Source: UMGS1225 sp034086705
Lineage (GTDB): Bacteria > Bacillota > Clostridia > Oscillospirales > CAG-272
NCBI GenBank assembly: GCA_034086705.1
Contig: JAXDZV010000063.1
Span: 1 to 29,986, forward strand
Direction of reading: 5' to 3'
DNA: 29,986 nt
Shown here in pieces: positions 8,339 to 16,616 of the stretch (the first letter of the stretch is position 1; each line of letters opens with the position of its first letter). A program made the position numbers and the translations under genes. Below the pieces are notes generated by a model. That model had not been told where the DNA came from and made no database searches. It was given only the letters and a program-made list of their open reading frames with translations.

Positions 8339-8388
8339 TCAAAAAGAAACCGGTACAACCCTGTTGGGCTGTGCCGGTTTCTTTTTGA
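8339..8388. terminator. Bidirectional terminator between convergent genes
   Basis: Nineteen-bp stem with one G-T wobble (8339-8357 with 8370-8388) around a 12-base loop; the arms end in T5 or A5 so each strand has a U-tract. It separates the DegT-like gene from the convergent tetR-type gene. Confidence 0.85.
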
Positions 8389-8424
8389 GAAAGGTATATT
8401 GTGATGCCGGGATATGTTTGGCGT

Positions 8425-9006
8425 TTAAGCATCTTGTGGTTGCAAAATGCTTTGCAGATATAAAAGTTGTTGATTGGTTTCTTCTGCGCTCATGGGGAGT
8501 AGCGCGTTATGCTTGGCCATTCCTTCCAAAAGGCACAAAATGTGTAGCGCGGCAGAGCGGCAGTTTTTGCAGAAAAAAACTTGTTGTTGGCAGCCTTGCC
8601 AAAGAATTTGAGTTAGGATGTTTATGGAATCTTCGGCCCGCTTGACGATGAGTGTGCTGCCTTGCGGAGCATTTGCGGCAAATGCATTGATGGCGTTTTC
8701 AAGACATGTTTGCGGATTGAAAAGATGCTTGATTCGGTTTTTGAGAAAGGTTTCAAGCATTTGCGCCGCCGGTATTTTATCTTGGATAGCTTTTGCAAGC
8801 GCAGCAAAGGCTGCCTTTTGCTCATCTTCAATTAACTGCGTAAAAATTTCCTGTGTGGAGGAATAATGGCGGTATAAACCACCGCGAGAGAGCCCGCAGC
8901 AGAGCCGGACATCCTCCATGGTGACTGCCGTATAGCCTTTTTCGGCAAACAGGATGCGTGCGCTTTCTAATATTTTTCGACGCGTCAGGTCTCCTCTTGT
9001 GCTCAT
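8425..9006 (-). CDS. TetR-family transcriptional regulator
   Basis: A 193-residue one-component repressor. The N-terminal helix-turn-helix is typical: RRKILESARILFAEKGY (9-25), then TMEDVRLCCGLSRGGLYRHYSS (29-50), the recognition helix ending in the usual LYRHY. The rest is an all-helical ligand domain with several Cys (CQQQVFFCKNC). It lies 41 bases downstream of the sugar symporter gene on the same strand, so it most likely controls that transporter and itself. A 7-bp inverted repeat at 9026-9044 sits in the gap. Ligand unknown; the ribosome binding site is weak. Confidence 0.93.
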   Translation of the reverse strand: MSTRGDLTRRKILESARILFAEKGYTAVTMEDVRLCCGLSRGGLYRHYSSTQEIFTQLIEDEQKAAFAALAKAIQDKIPAAQMLETFLKNRIKHLFNPQTCLENAINAFAANAPQGSTLIVKRAEDSINILTQILWQGCQQQVFFCKNCRSAALHILCLLEGMAKHNALLPMSAEETNQQLLYLQSILQPQDA

Positions 9007-9025
9007 ATAAACGTCCAGCCTTTAT

Positions 9026-9044
9026 ATAATCTTCTATAGATTAT
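9026..9044. promoter_or_regulatory. Operator-like palindrome ahead of the tetR-type gene
   Basis: ATAATCT and AGATTAT separated by five bases, in the 41-base gap between the symporter stop and the regulator ATG. It is AT-rich with no T-tract, so reads as a protein-binding site rather than a terminator. Its half-site differs from that of the palindrome at 10495-10522. Confidence 0.4.
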
Positions 9045-9047
9045 GGA

Positions 9048-10478
9048 TTATTTGTTTTTAGCTTTTGGGGTATTTGTAATAAGGGATTCTCGAACAGCTT
9101 GTTCTGTGTAATGAGACGGCATTTTAAAGCAGGCGAAGAAGCCTACAATGCATAAAATGCTGACGATTATCGGCACACAGAATACGCCGAGTTTCCAGCT
9201 TTCTCCGGAAATGACGGTTCCGTCGATTACTTTTGGTGTCTGTATGTTTTTGATGTATTCATAAACCAAGCCGGTGGAAACAGCGGCAACTGCAGAAGTG
9301 ACAAGAGATTGTACCGCAAAATACATGGCTGTATGGTCTTTCCCGGTTACCTGGAATTCCATTGCGGCGATTTGTGAGGGAATCATGTACGGAGTAGCAA
9401 AAAATGCACCGATCGCAAAACTGCCAAGCGTTCCGCCAGCACAGCCAATGATAATGCGGACCGTTTCATTATGCGGAAAAACATATTCGCTACCGAGGCA
9501 GAAATTGAGAATGGCGATTGCAAAGGTGATCAAACAAACCTGGTAACTGAACCGGATTCCCTTTTTTTGAATCATCTTATAGTAAACAAATAACATCAAC
9601 GGTACAGGAGCAAATGCGCAGGTATTCATAATCGCGGCATAAGTGGCGCTTAAATTCATCACGCCGGAGATCAGCGCATTTTGGGCACAAAGAAACATTT
9701 GCAGCCCGAAATAAGCACAAGCATTGGGTAAAAGCCAACGCAAAAAAAGCTTATTTTGTATGGTTGCACGCAAACTTTCTGAGAGTTTAACTTTTGCTTG
9801 TGGCAGATAATCTTTGCCCTCACCGTATTTCTCACCTTCTTTGATGACGCAAAGTGGAATTAGCATGGTAAGCATAATCGGGGTTGCCAATATAACGATC
9901 AGCCGAATATTGATGCCCCTGCCGATGAAGACCGGAATCAGCGCGTATACAAGGCAGTAGCCGATGGTATCAAAAAAGGATTTGAAATTACCGACACGTA
10001 CACGTTGGTTCTCGTCTCTACAGACACTGGATAAACTGCCGTAAAAGGTAATCAGTGACAGCGTATAGCTGGCGAAAAAAATCAAAAGCATAGCACACAT
10101 CCATATGGTATTGGCCAGGCTGTGTTCCCGCCAAGACAGAGGGGTCCATGCAAGAATATAGCTGGCTACCATGGGGAAAAAGGCAAGTACGATAGCGGGA
10201 CGTCTACGGCCCCATTTTGTTCGCAGATTATCTGTAAAGGAGGCGAGCGGAATGTCGACAAGACCGTCAAAAATCTTACCTATCATCCACAGCACGCCGA
10301 AAATAGACGGAGTCACCAGGCAGTAGCCGCATAGACTCCAAGAATTGAGATTGGCTGTAAGGCCTGCGGGATTTACTGCATCGGTGAAATAGGCGCCGAG
10401 CAATACCATAAGCAAATTGGGGCCGAAACCGCTTGCAGCATATAAAAACTCTTTCCACTTTTTGTCCAAAGATGCCAT
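9048..10478 (-). CDS. MFS sugar:cation symporter, GPH (MelB-like) family
   Basis: Twelve-helix cytoplasmic-membrane transporter of 476 residues. The diagnostic GPH segment is present: the helix 2 acid region KIFDGLVDIPLASFTDN, followed by the loop RTKWGRRRPAI. Family members couple uptake of glycosides, pentosides or hexuronides to Na+ or H+. The start is ATG 10478 with AAGGGG upstream; an ATG-like start at 10538 would put the operator and promoter inside the gene. No glycosidase is next to it, so the sugar is unknown. It is transcribed with the TetR-type gene from a promoter whose start region is covered by a long palindrome, which predicts repression by that regulator and induction by the transported compound or a derivative. 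Confidence 0.9.
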   Translation of the reverse strand: MASLDKKWKEFLYAASGFGPNLLMVLLGAYFTDAVNPAGLTANLNSWSLCGYCLVTPSIFGVLWMIGKIFDGLVDIPLASFTDNLRTKWGRRRPAIVLAFFPMVASYILAWTPLSWREHSLANTIWMCAMLLIFFASYTLSLITFYGSLSSVCRDENQRVRVGNFKSFFDTIGYCLVYALIPVFIGRGINIRLIVILATPIMLTMLIPLCVIKEGEKYGEGKDYLPQAKVKLSESLRATIQNKLFLRWLLPNACAYFGLQMFLCAQNALISGVMNLSATYAAIMNTCAFAPVPLMLFVYYKMIQKKGIRFSYQVCLITFAIAILNFCLGSEYVFPHNETVRIIIGCAGGTLGSFAIGAFFATPYMIPSQIAAMEFQVTGKDHTAMYFAVQSLVTSAVAAVSTGLVYEYIKNIQTPKVIDGTVISGESWKLGVFCVPIIVSILCIVGFFACFKMPSHYTEQAVRESLITNTPKAKNK

Positions 10479-10494
10479 AGAATCTAGCCCCTTC

Positions 10495-10522
10495 TTTTTT
10501 GCGACATAATTGTCGCAAAAAT
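10495..10522. promoter_or_regulatory. TetR-type operator at the symporter transcription start
   Basis: Perfect 11-bp inverted repeat (TTTTTGCGACA and TGTCGCAAAAA, 10496-10506 and 10511-10521) with a four-base spacer. It touches the -10 box and lies just upstream of the ribosome binding site, the position expected for a repressor that blocks promoter opening. Confidence 0.65.
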
Positions 10523-10549
10523 GATACCACACAACCACCTTCCTGTCAA
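10521..10549 (-). promoter_or_regulatory. Sigma-A promoter of the symporter/TetR operon
   Basis: Minus strand TTGACA (10544-10549), 17-base spacer, TATCAT (10521-10526). Divergent from the promoter of the GntR-type gene 35 bases away. Confidence 0.8.
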
Positions 10550-10583
10550 TAAAATTTTATCTGTATAAGATTTTTGAAAGCAC

Positions 10584-10612
10584 TTGACAAACGCATTTAT
10601 GTATGCTAATAT
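10584..10612 (+). promoter_or_regulatory. Sigma-A promoter of the GntR/ABC operon
   Basis: TTGACA (10584-10589), 17-base spacer, TAATAT (10607-10612), about 50 bases before the GntR-type start codon. Confidence 0.8.
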
Positions 10613-10633
10613 ATGTGTGTCATATAACACATA
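10612..10633. promoter_or_regulatory. Operator-like palindrome for the YtrA-type regulator
   Basis: TATGTGT (10612-10618) and ACACATA (10627-10633) with eight bases between; GTGT/ACAC around an AT-rich centre is the usual style of YtrA-subfamily sites. It begins at the last base of the -10 box, so binding would block transcription of the regulator's own operon. Confidence 0.55.
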
Positions 10634-10663
10634 GTACACTTAGAACGTGAAAAAAGGAGGAAA

Positions 10664-11068
10664 ATGGGGTTGTTTGTGATCGATCCAATGTCGCGCATAC
10701 CGGTTTATGAACAATTGATACGACAGCTGGAACGCTTTGTCCTGACAGGCACGATGCAGCCCGGAGACCAAGTTCCATCGGTGCGAAGTTTGTCGCCCGC
10801 ATTGTCTATCAATCCGAATACGATTTCCAAAGCTTACGGTGAATTGGCAGCGCGCGGCGTTATTCAGGCAGTTCCCGGACGCGGTTATTTTATTTGTCCG
10901 GATGCCAAAGAACTGCTGAGCAAACTGGAGCGTGGAAAATTGGAGCAGCTACGGGCGCTTTGCAGGGAACTGGCGTTGGGTGGTGTAACACGAAATGAAG
11001 TATTAACAAGTGCTGCTGAAGGTTACGATAGTGCACAAAATACACTGCAAACGGAGGAAAGAACATGA
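10664..11068 (+). CDS. GntR-family regulator, YtrA subfamily
   Basis: A 134-residue repressor. The winged helix reads PVYEQLIRQLERFVLTG (13-29), GDQVPSVRSLSPALSINPNTISKAYGELAARGVI (36-69 or so) and the wing PGRGYF; after it only a short ~50-residue helical tail remains, which defines the YtrA subfamily. Such genes are usually first in operons for ABC transporters and repress them. That fits: its stop overlaps the ABC ATPase ATG by four bases. ATG 10664 lies only three bases after GGAGG; TTG 10670 at nine bases is a possible alternative start. Confidence 0.93.
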   Translation: MGLFVIDPMSRIPVYEQLIRQLERFVLTGTMQPGDQVPSVRSLSPALSINPNTISKAYGELAARGVIQAVPGRGYFICPDAKELLSKLERGKLEQLRALCRELALGGVTRNEVLTSAAEGYDSAQNTLQTEERT

Positions 11069-11967
11069 TAGAAACACAGGGCGTCAGCAAGGTATTTGAT
11101 GGGTTCTGGGCGCTGGAAAATGTGAGTTGCCATATTCCGGAAGGGTCCATCTATGGTATGGTTGGTTCCAACGGAGCAGGAAAATCTACTTTTATGCGTA
11201 TTTTGGCAGGCGTTTACCGGCAGGATCGCGGAACGGTTTTGATTGACGGAGCTCCGATTTATAATAATCCCGCGGTAAAGCGCCGGGTTGCATTTGTACC
11301 GGATGAGTTGTATTTTCCTTCCGGTGCGAATATTTTGCGCATGATTCAGATGTATAAAAATTTGTTTGCATTCTTTGACAAAGAGCGTTGTTTAAGCCTT
11401 TGCAAGGAGCTGAATCTCGATCCGAAAAAACCGATCAGCAATTTTTCAAAAGGGATGAAGCGGCAAGCGGCGACGTTGCTTGCGCTTAGCATTCGGCCGG
11501 ACTATATTCTTTTTGATGAAACCTTTGATGGATTAGATCCGGTTGTGAGAAACTTTGTAAAATCACTGATTTGCAAAGATGTTTTAGACCGTGGAGCATG
11601 TGCCGTCATCACTTCACATTCTTTACGCGAGCTGGAAGATACCTGTGATCAGCTTGCATTGTTACACCGCGGCGGCATTGTGGTACAAAGTGAGGTGCAG
11701 GGGCTGAAAACCAAGCGCTTTAAAATCCAAATTGCCTTTTCGGATTCGTATGACAAGACGCGATTCGATAGGATTCCGGGAATTGAGATTTTGCATTTTC
11801 AAAAGCAGGGTTCTGTCAGTAACCTTATTGTGAAAGCAGACCGAGAACAAGTCCGAGCTGCGCTGATGGATTTGCATCCAAGTGTGCTGGACATTTTGCC
11901 ATTGTCTTTAGAGGAAGTTTTTACCTACGAAATGGAGACAATGGGATATGCTTTTAATCTTTCTTAA
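11065..11967 (+). CDS. ABC transporter ATP-binding protein (YtrB-type)
   Basis: A 300-residue cytoplasmic ATPase. Walker A GSNGAGKST at 34-42, signature NFSKGMKRQ at 126-134 (the KGMKRQ variant typical of ABC-2 exporters of the YtrB/EcsA kind), Walker B YILFDETFDGLD at 147-158, and H-loop TSHSLRELED. The C-terminal ~90 residues form an accessory domain. It pairs with the permease gene 13 bases downstream and is coupled to the regulator by an ATGA overlap. Comparable GntR-regulated ABC systems respond to cell-wall antibiotics or envelope stress; the substrate here is not evident. Confidence 0.93.
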   Translation: MIETQGVSKVFDGFWALENVSCHIPEGSIYGMVGSNGAGKSTFMRILAGVYRQDRGTVLIDGAPIYNNPAVKRRVAFVPDELYFPSGANILRMIQMYKNLFAFFDKERCLSLCKELNLDPKKPISNFSKGMKRQAATLLALSIRPDYILFDETFDGLDPVVRNFVKSLICKDVLDRGACAVITSHSLRELEDTCDQLALLHRGGIVVQSEVQGLKTKRFKIQIAFSDSYDKTRFDRIPGIEILHFQKQGSVSNLIVKADREQVRAALMDLHPSVLDILPLSLEEVFTYEMETMGYAFNLS

Positions 11968-11980
11968 AAGGAGCAGCCAA

Positions 11981-14179
11981 ATGAAAAAAAGATTTTTTTC
12001 ACTCGGAATGTATCGAGAAAGCATGCGGCGGATGCTGCGTGCCGGAATTATCCTTGGTGTTGTGTTGCTGCTTGCAGCGGTTATGGTTCCGATTGGAATT
12101 AAGCTAAACACAATCAATACGGATGCATGTACGGAAGGAATGCTTTGCACAACGGAGCAGTCAAAAACGGTTGACACGGCTTTGTCTTTGCCGATGTTAC
12201 CACTTGTTTCCACAGTAGCAGCACCGCTGCTTGCTTGGATTGCATTTTCATTTTTGCGCCGCCGAAATACATCGGATTTTTTTCATGCGTTGCCGTTAAC
12301 ACGTAGTTGCGCCTATGTTTCTGTGCTTGCGGCTTTGTTGAGTTGGCTTGTATTACTGACGTTTATACCGGCAATGGTTGCATATCTGACAGTACAGTTT
12401 TTGCCGGGCCTTGTTTCCGTTTTCTCTGCGACAATGCTGTATGCACTTTCAATATTTGTTTCCGCAATACAGGTTGCATCCATTGTAGTGTTTGCACAGA
12501 CGCTGACCGGGACATTTTTCTCTTCTTTGATTGTGGGTGGTATGCTGCTATTTGGCCCCCGGCTTTTGCTTTTTTCCGTCACGCAGTCACTGGACTCTGC
12601 AATACAGGTGAGTGCATTCGGGCAGGCGCCCTTTTTCGCCCCGGAATATAACCTGGGAGTGATGACATATGTGGCGCAGACTTTATTTTCACTCATTTTT
12701 ACGAATGCATCTTCGATTCTGACGCAGGTGACGCTTGGACAATACCTGTATGCAAGCGGATTGTTTTGTATTTACGCAATTCTGGGTGGTGTTTTCTTCT
12801 GCCGCCGGCGAAGTGAAACGGCGGAACACGCTGCATCGGGGCATCATGCGCAATCTTTGTTTCGGGTGCTTGTGCTTTGTGCGATTTCCTTGCCGGTCAG
12901 TGCATTTGTTTTCGAATTTTTGTTCCGGCAAAACGATATGGCAGAAGGTTGGTGGTTTATCGTTTGTTATGTGATTGCCGCGGTTGCGTATTTTGCTTAT
13001 GAACTGATTACTACAAAGCGGTTTTATAATTTGCTGCGTGCGTTGCCTGGGTTTGTCATCGGTATTGTACTCAATGCTCTTTTGGTAGGCTTGATGTATT
13101 TAACAGCTTCTCATGTGCTTTCCGTTCAGCCGTTGCCTCAGGAAGTGCAAAGTGTCAGACTGGTGAGCCAGGGGGGTGGCAATCAATTTGAGGATTACGT
13201 TGCAGAACAAACAGAGCAAATTGCCATTACCGATCAAGCCTGTTGCAATCTTTTGGCGCGGTTGCTTTCCGAGCAATCAAAAGAGGTTTGGGAAAATCGG
13301 ACGGATCTCCAGACGCGCTTAAGCAGTGGTACGTTGTACGAGACTTACAGTTTTGAACTACAGACAACGCGGGGGACATATCTACGAAAAATTCGTATTC
13401 CGCAGGGCAATGGCGGAACGGATGTTTTGATTGCCGCCATGCAGCGTGAAGCGGCTTATCGCACGGCATGGCAAACGTTACCGGATTATATTACGGGCGG
13501 ATTATCGTATTCCGTTTTTTATGAAGACGAAGGGATTCTTTCGGAGCAAGTGCTACGAGAGGCGTGCCAAATGATGCGCCAGGAAGTTTTAGAGCTTCCG
13601 TTTGCAGACTGGTATGCGACGGTGCATTCTTTGGATTCGTTCTTTACGCTTCGTTTTGAAACAATGCTTGCCGGGAAAACTTATACAATTGAGTTGCCCG
13701 TTTCGCAGGAGCTAACACCCAAAACGTGGAGATTTTTGCAAGAGGAGTTATATGCAGTTAAAGCAGATGCCGCCGCAGAGCTGTTGCAGCTACTCGGAAC
13801 ACAAGACGGTACGTGCGGGTGTTTGACAGATATACAGGTTTGTTTTCCGGATACAATGACAATATATAAATGGATCGTAGATAAAGACAGTTATTCCTAC
13901 GGCACAATATATTCGGATCAAGAAATCTGGGAAGGGCTTTCACTTGCTGAGTCTGATTTTGTTCTTGGGAGCTTTATGGAAAACCGTGTGCCGGAGCAGG
14001 GGAAAGCGTATATTTATTGCACATACTGTTCAGATGCTGTCTTTCCAAAAGATGACCCGATTATTTCCAAACTGCCGCCGAAATTGCAAAACAGGTCAAG
14101 CATATCTTTTCTGTTTGCTGCACCATTCTTGACGGAAGAGCAATACCTGCAGATATATGAACAGGTATCAAACAATTGA
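11981..14179 (+). CDS. ABC-2-type transporter permease with large C-terminal domain
   Basis: Membrane partner of the preceding ATPase, 732 residues. About nine hydrophobic helices fill the first ~380 residues (for example GIILGVVLLLAAVMVPIGI and VIGIVLNALLVGLMYLTAS); the remaining ~350 residues are soluble. With nine helices and a cytoplasmic N-terminus this domain would lie outside the cell, possibly sensing or binding the substrate. It resembles the DUF6449-bearing permeases of Clostridia, but I cannot confirm that domain. ATG 11981 has AAAGGAG seven bases upstream; the frame opens at 11948 inside the ATPase gene. The lack of sequence family signatures beyond topology makes the transported substrate unknown. 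Confidence 0.85.
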   Translation: MKKRFFSLGMYRESMRRMLRAGIILGVVLLLAAVMVPIGIKLNTINTDACTEGMLCTTEQSKTVDTALSLPMLPLVSTVAAPLLAWIAFSFLRRRNTSDFFHALPLTRSCAYVSVLAALLSWLVLLTFIPAMVAYLTVQFLPGLVSVFSATMLYALSIFVSAIQVASIVVFAQTLTGTFFSSLIVGGMLLFGPRLLLFSVTQSLDSAIQVSAFGQAPFFAPEYNLGVMTYVAQTLFSLIFTNASSILTQVTLGQYLYASGLFCIYAILGGVFFCRRRSETAEHAASGHHAQSLFRVLVLCAISLPVSAFVFEFLFRQNDMAEGWWFIVCYVIAAVAYFAYELITTKRFYNLLRALPGFVIGIVLNALLVGLMYLTASHVLSVQPLPQEVQSVRLVSQGGGNQFEDYVAEQTEQIAITDQACCNLLARLLSEQSKEVWENRTDLQTRLSSGTLYETYSFELQTTRGTYLRKIRIPQGNGGTDVLIAAMQREAAYRTAWQTLPDYITGGLSYSVFYEDEGILSEQVLREACQMMRQEVLELPFADWYATVHSLDSFFTLRFETMLAGKTYTIELPVSQELTPKTWRFLQEELYAVKADAAAELLQLLGTQDGTCGCLTDIQVCFPDTMTIYKWIVDKDSYSYGTIYSDQEIWEGLSLAESDFVLGSFMENRVPEQGKAYIYCTYCSDAVFPKDDPIISKLPPKLQNRSSISFLFAAPFLTEEQYLQIYEQVSNN

Positions 14180-14184
14180 AACAA

Positions 14185-14260
14185 CAGATTTGCCGCACCT
14201 TAAAATCCGGCAAATCTGAAGAGGCCGGCACGCAGCAACAGGCGTGCCGGCCTTTTTTTT
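14185..14260 (+). terminator. Double-hairpin terminator of the GntR/ABC operon
   Basis: Two successive stems: an 11-bp repeat (14185-14195 with 14208-14218) and a GC-rich 12-bp repeat (14222-14233 with 14242-14253) followed by eight T. The second is a textbook intrinsic terminator. Confidence 0.93.
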
Positions 14261-14269
14261 GAAAGTGAA

Positions 14270-14298
14270 TTGACGAAACGCATGTGCGGTGGTATACT
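14270..14298 (+). promoter_or_regulatory. Sigma-A promoter of the six-gene hydrolase-to-ThrE operon
   Basis: TTGACG (14270-14275), 17-base spacer, TATACT (14293-14298), right after the terminator and ~30 bases before the first start codon. No other promoter is evident until after 18739. Confidence 0.8.
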
Positions 14299-14329
14299 AC
14301 TGAGTACAAGCATGCTTGGAGGTGAGATG

Positions 14330-15022
14330 ATGGACATCGCGTTGCATTATATTGAGCAGGGAGAGGGCTGTCCGATTTTACTCTTACACGGCAATGGTGG
14401 CAGATGTACGTATTTTAAGCGCCAGCTTTCTCATTTTGCAACTCAGTATCATGTTATAGCATTAGATACGCGTGCGCATGGCCATTCTCCGCGCGGAAGC
14501 AAACCGTTTACCATCAGCCAATGTGCGGATGATCTTCGAAATTTCATGCGAGAAAAGGGAATTCGCGCAGCGCATGTCCTCGGTTTTTCCGATGGCGGAA
14601 ATATTGCCCTTACATTTGCGGTACGCTATCCGGAAATGTTGCGCAGTATGGTTGTATGCGGTGCAAATTTCACACCGGACGGCTTGAAGCCGTATTTTAT
14701 GTTGCCGGTTAAATTTGTATATGCGGTCAGCCGTTTCTTTTCGAACGTTTTTTACAAGGCAAAAGCAACGGCAGAGCGGTTTGCTCTGATGGTATATGAG
14801 CCGCGTATCACACCGCAGCAGTTACAGAATATTTCGGCACCGACTTTGGTGATTGCAGGCACACATGATATTGTGAAAAAAGCCCATACTGAGCTTTTGG
14901 CGCATTCACTGCCACACGGGGAGCTTGCCTACATTCCCGGTGGTCACTCTTTGCCAAAACTGCACCCCAAGCGGTTTAACGCTTTGGTGGAGCGCTTTTT
15001 ACAGAAGTGCGGGCAATGCTGA
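14330..15022 (+). CDS. Alpha/beta-fold hydrolase
   Basis: Cytoplasmic serine hydrolase of 230 residues. The oxyanion motif LLLHGNGG lies at 17-24, the nucleophile elbow GFSDGG at 85-90 (Ser87), the acid at Asp180 in AGTHD and the general base at His206 in PGGHSL, so the triad is complete. The cap region is short. Start chosen at ATG 14330, seven bases after GGAGG; the preceding ATG (14327) is also possible. First gene of the operon, overlapping the GNAT gene. The substrate cannot be inferred. Confidence 0.9.
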   Translation: MDIALHYIEQGEGCPILLLHGNGGRCTYFKRQLSHFATQYHVIALDTRAHGHSPRGSKPFTISQCADDLRNFMREKGIRAAHVLGFSDGGNIALTFAVRYPEMLRSMVVCGANFTPDGLKPYFMLPVKFVYAVSRFFSNVFYKAKATAERFALMVYEPRITPQQLQNISAPTLVIAGTHDIVKKAHTELLAHSLPHGELAYIPGGHSLPKLHPKRFNALVERFLQKCGQC

Positions 15023-15534
15023 CGCTTGTTCCATTTTCCGCGGAGCATGCGCAAACAGTTGTTTCATGGGTCGATTCACCGACTGTTTTTGCACGTTGGA
15101 GTAGCGGTGTCCTCGGTGTATATCCGGCAACCCCGCAAAGCCTCATACAATATTATGAGAATCCGATGCGTCGAGATGTCTGTGTTCCGCTGCTTGCACA
15201 AGACGAACGTGGTATATGCGGTCATATCATGTTGCGTTATTTGGGTGACTTACAGCATACTGTGCGTTTTGGGCTTGTACTTGTAGACAGTGCGCGACGG
15301 GGAGAGGGCATCGGACGTAGAATGCTGCAATTGGCAATCGCCTATGCTGTAAACCGTATGCATGCGTGTCGTATCATCATCAGTGTATTTGAGGATAATA
15401 TACCCGCGCTTTCGTGCTATACAGCAGCGGGGTTTGTACCATACCGGTCGTATGAACGACGGATCGGTCGGCAATGGCAAAGTTGCCGTTCACTTATCTG
15501 GAGGGGGAAATATCGACATGCAAAACGTATTTGA
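15016..15534 (+). CDS. GNAT-family N-acetyltransferase
   Basis: A 172-residue acetyl-CoA-dependent transferase. FGLVLVDSARRGEGIGRRML contains the beta4 strand and the RRGEGIG pyrophosphate-binding loop, and SVFEDNIPALSCYTAAGF is the usual C-terminal motif with the catalytic-region Tyr. ATG 15016 overlaps the hydrolase stop by seven bases; GTG 15007 is an alternative. Its own 3' end overlaps the beta-helix gene start by 17 bases, so translation of three genes is linked. Acceptor unknown. Confidence 0.9.
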   Translation: MLTLVPFSAEHAQTVVSWVDSPTVFARWSSGVLGVYPATPQSLIQYYENPMRRDVCVPLLAQDERGICGHIMLRYLGDLQHTVRFGLVLVDSARRGEGIGRRMLQLAIAYAVNRMHACRIIISVFEDNIPALSCYTAAGFVPYRSYERRIGRQWQSCRSLIWRGKYRHAKRI

Positions 15535-16615
15535 CATAACACAATTTGGTGCAGTTGGCGACGGTGTAAAAGATTGTACGGCACAAATTCAAGCGGCGCT
15601 GGATGCAGCCGGTACAGTCCGTGGTACAGTTGTTGTACCGCCCGGCAGATACCAGACCGGGTATTTGCAGATGCGGCCCGGTACAATGCTTCGCGCTGAT
15701 GCTGCATGGGGGTTCGGTCAGAGTGGCACGGCAGTATTTGCATTATGTGATGCGGGAGCTCCGTGCCTTTTGGATTGCAGCCATGCGTTGAATGCAACGG
15801 TACTTGGCATGTGTTTTGACGGTGGGATGCTTGGAAATAATATTCATGGGCTGCGTATTGCCTATGATGTGTACAATGGCGGGGGACATGAAGACGCTGT
15901 TACTATAGAAGGCTGCAGAGTTGCACAGTTTTCTGGTGACGGCTTACATTTTTCGCATGCATGGTGCTTTACCGTACGTCATTCCCATCTCGCTTTTAAC
16001 CGCGGCGCAGGGCTGTACTTGGATGGCTGGGACGCTTTTTTGACAGACAATTGGTTTAGCGGAAACAGCCATTGCGGCATCCGCGGTGGCCCGGTGACCT
16101 CGTCGTTGACGCTGACAGGCAATCGCATCGAATGGAACCGTGTTGCCGGGGTTTCACTGTGCAACGGTGACAGTATGAGCTTTACCGGTAATTTTTTTGA
16201 TCGGAGCTACGGTCCCGCTCTGACGCTTGGAGATCATGCAACCAACGACCTGTTTGGCCGTTGCAATCAACCGAACAGTGTCTGTGAAGTGGCAATTACC
16301 GGCAATATCTTTCGCCGCAGCGGAAAACCGATGGAGACGCCGTTTGCAGATGTATATGACAGTTCACATTTGCGGTTGACTAATTGCCGCAATGTCACAG
16401 TGACGGGAAATGTGTTTCGCTATGGCAGGGATGATGATGGGGGCGGTGTGGATTCACCGGAATATGCAGTGGTGCTGGACGGAGGCAACAACTGTACCCT
16501 TTTCGCCAATCCGATGGAGCATGGCAGTATGGCAAAAAACATTGTTGTTCTCGAGAAAGGAGTGAATGTAACGCTGCGGGACAATCCCGGTATGGCGCTG
16601 CACGAGACGAAATAA
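15518..16615 (+). CDS. Right-handed parallel beta-helix protein (pectate lyase superfamily-like)
   Basis: A 365-residue protein. The N-terminal FDITQFGAVGDGVKDCTAQIQAALDA is the pectate-lyase-3/GH28-type entry motif, followed by about ten beta-helix rungs with recurring pattern (for example LTLTGNRIEWNRVAGVSL, MSFTGNFFDRS, VAITGNIFRRS, VTVTGNVFRYG). Such folds cut or modify polysaccharides, or serve as structural adhesins. There is no signal peptide or membrane helix, so the protein is likely cytoplasmic or leaves by lysis. ATG 15518 follows a GAGGGGG ten bases upstream; the frame extends to 15362 inside the GNAT gene. Catalytic residues are not identifiable by eye. Confidence 0.85.
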   Translation: MQNVFDITQFGAVGDGVKDCTAQIQAALDAAGTVRGTVVVPPGRYQTGYLQMRPGTMLRADAAWGFGQSGTAVFALCDAGAPCLLDCSHALNATVLGMCFDGGMLGNNIHGLRIAYDVYNGGGHEDAVTIEGCRVAQFSGDGLHFSHAWCFTVRHSHLAFNRGAGLYLDGWDAFLTDNWFSGNSHCGIRGGPVTSSLTLTGNRIEWNRVAGVSLCNGDSMSFTGNFFDRSYGPALTLGDHATNDLFGRCNQPNSVCEVAITGNIFRRSGKPMETPFADVYDSSHLRLTNCRNVTVTGNVFRYGRDDDGGGVDSPEYAVVLDGGNNCTLFANPMEHGSMAKNIVVLEKGVNVTLRDNPGMALHETK

Positions 16616-16616
16616 G

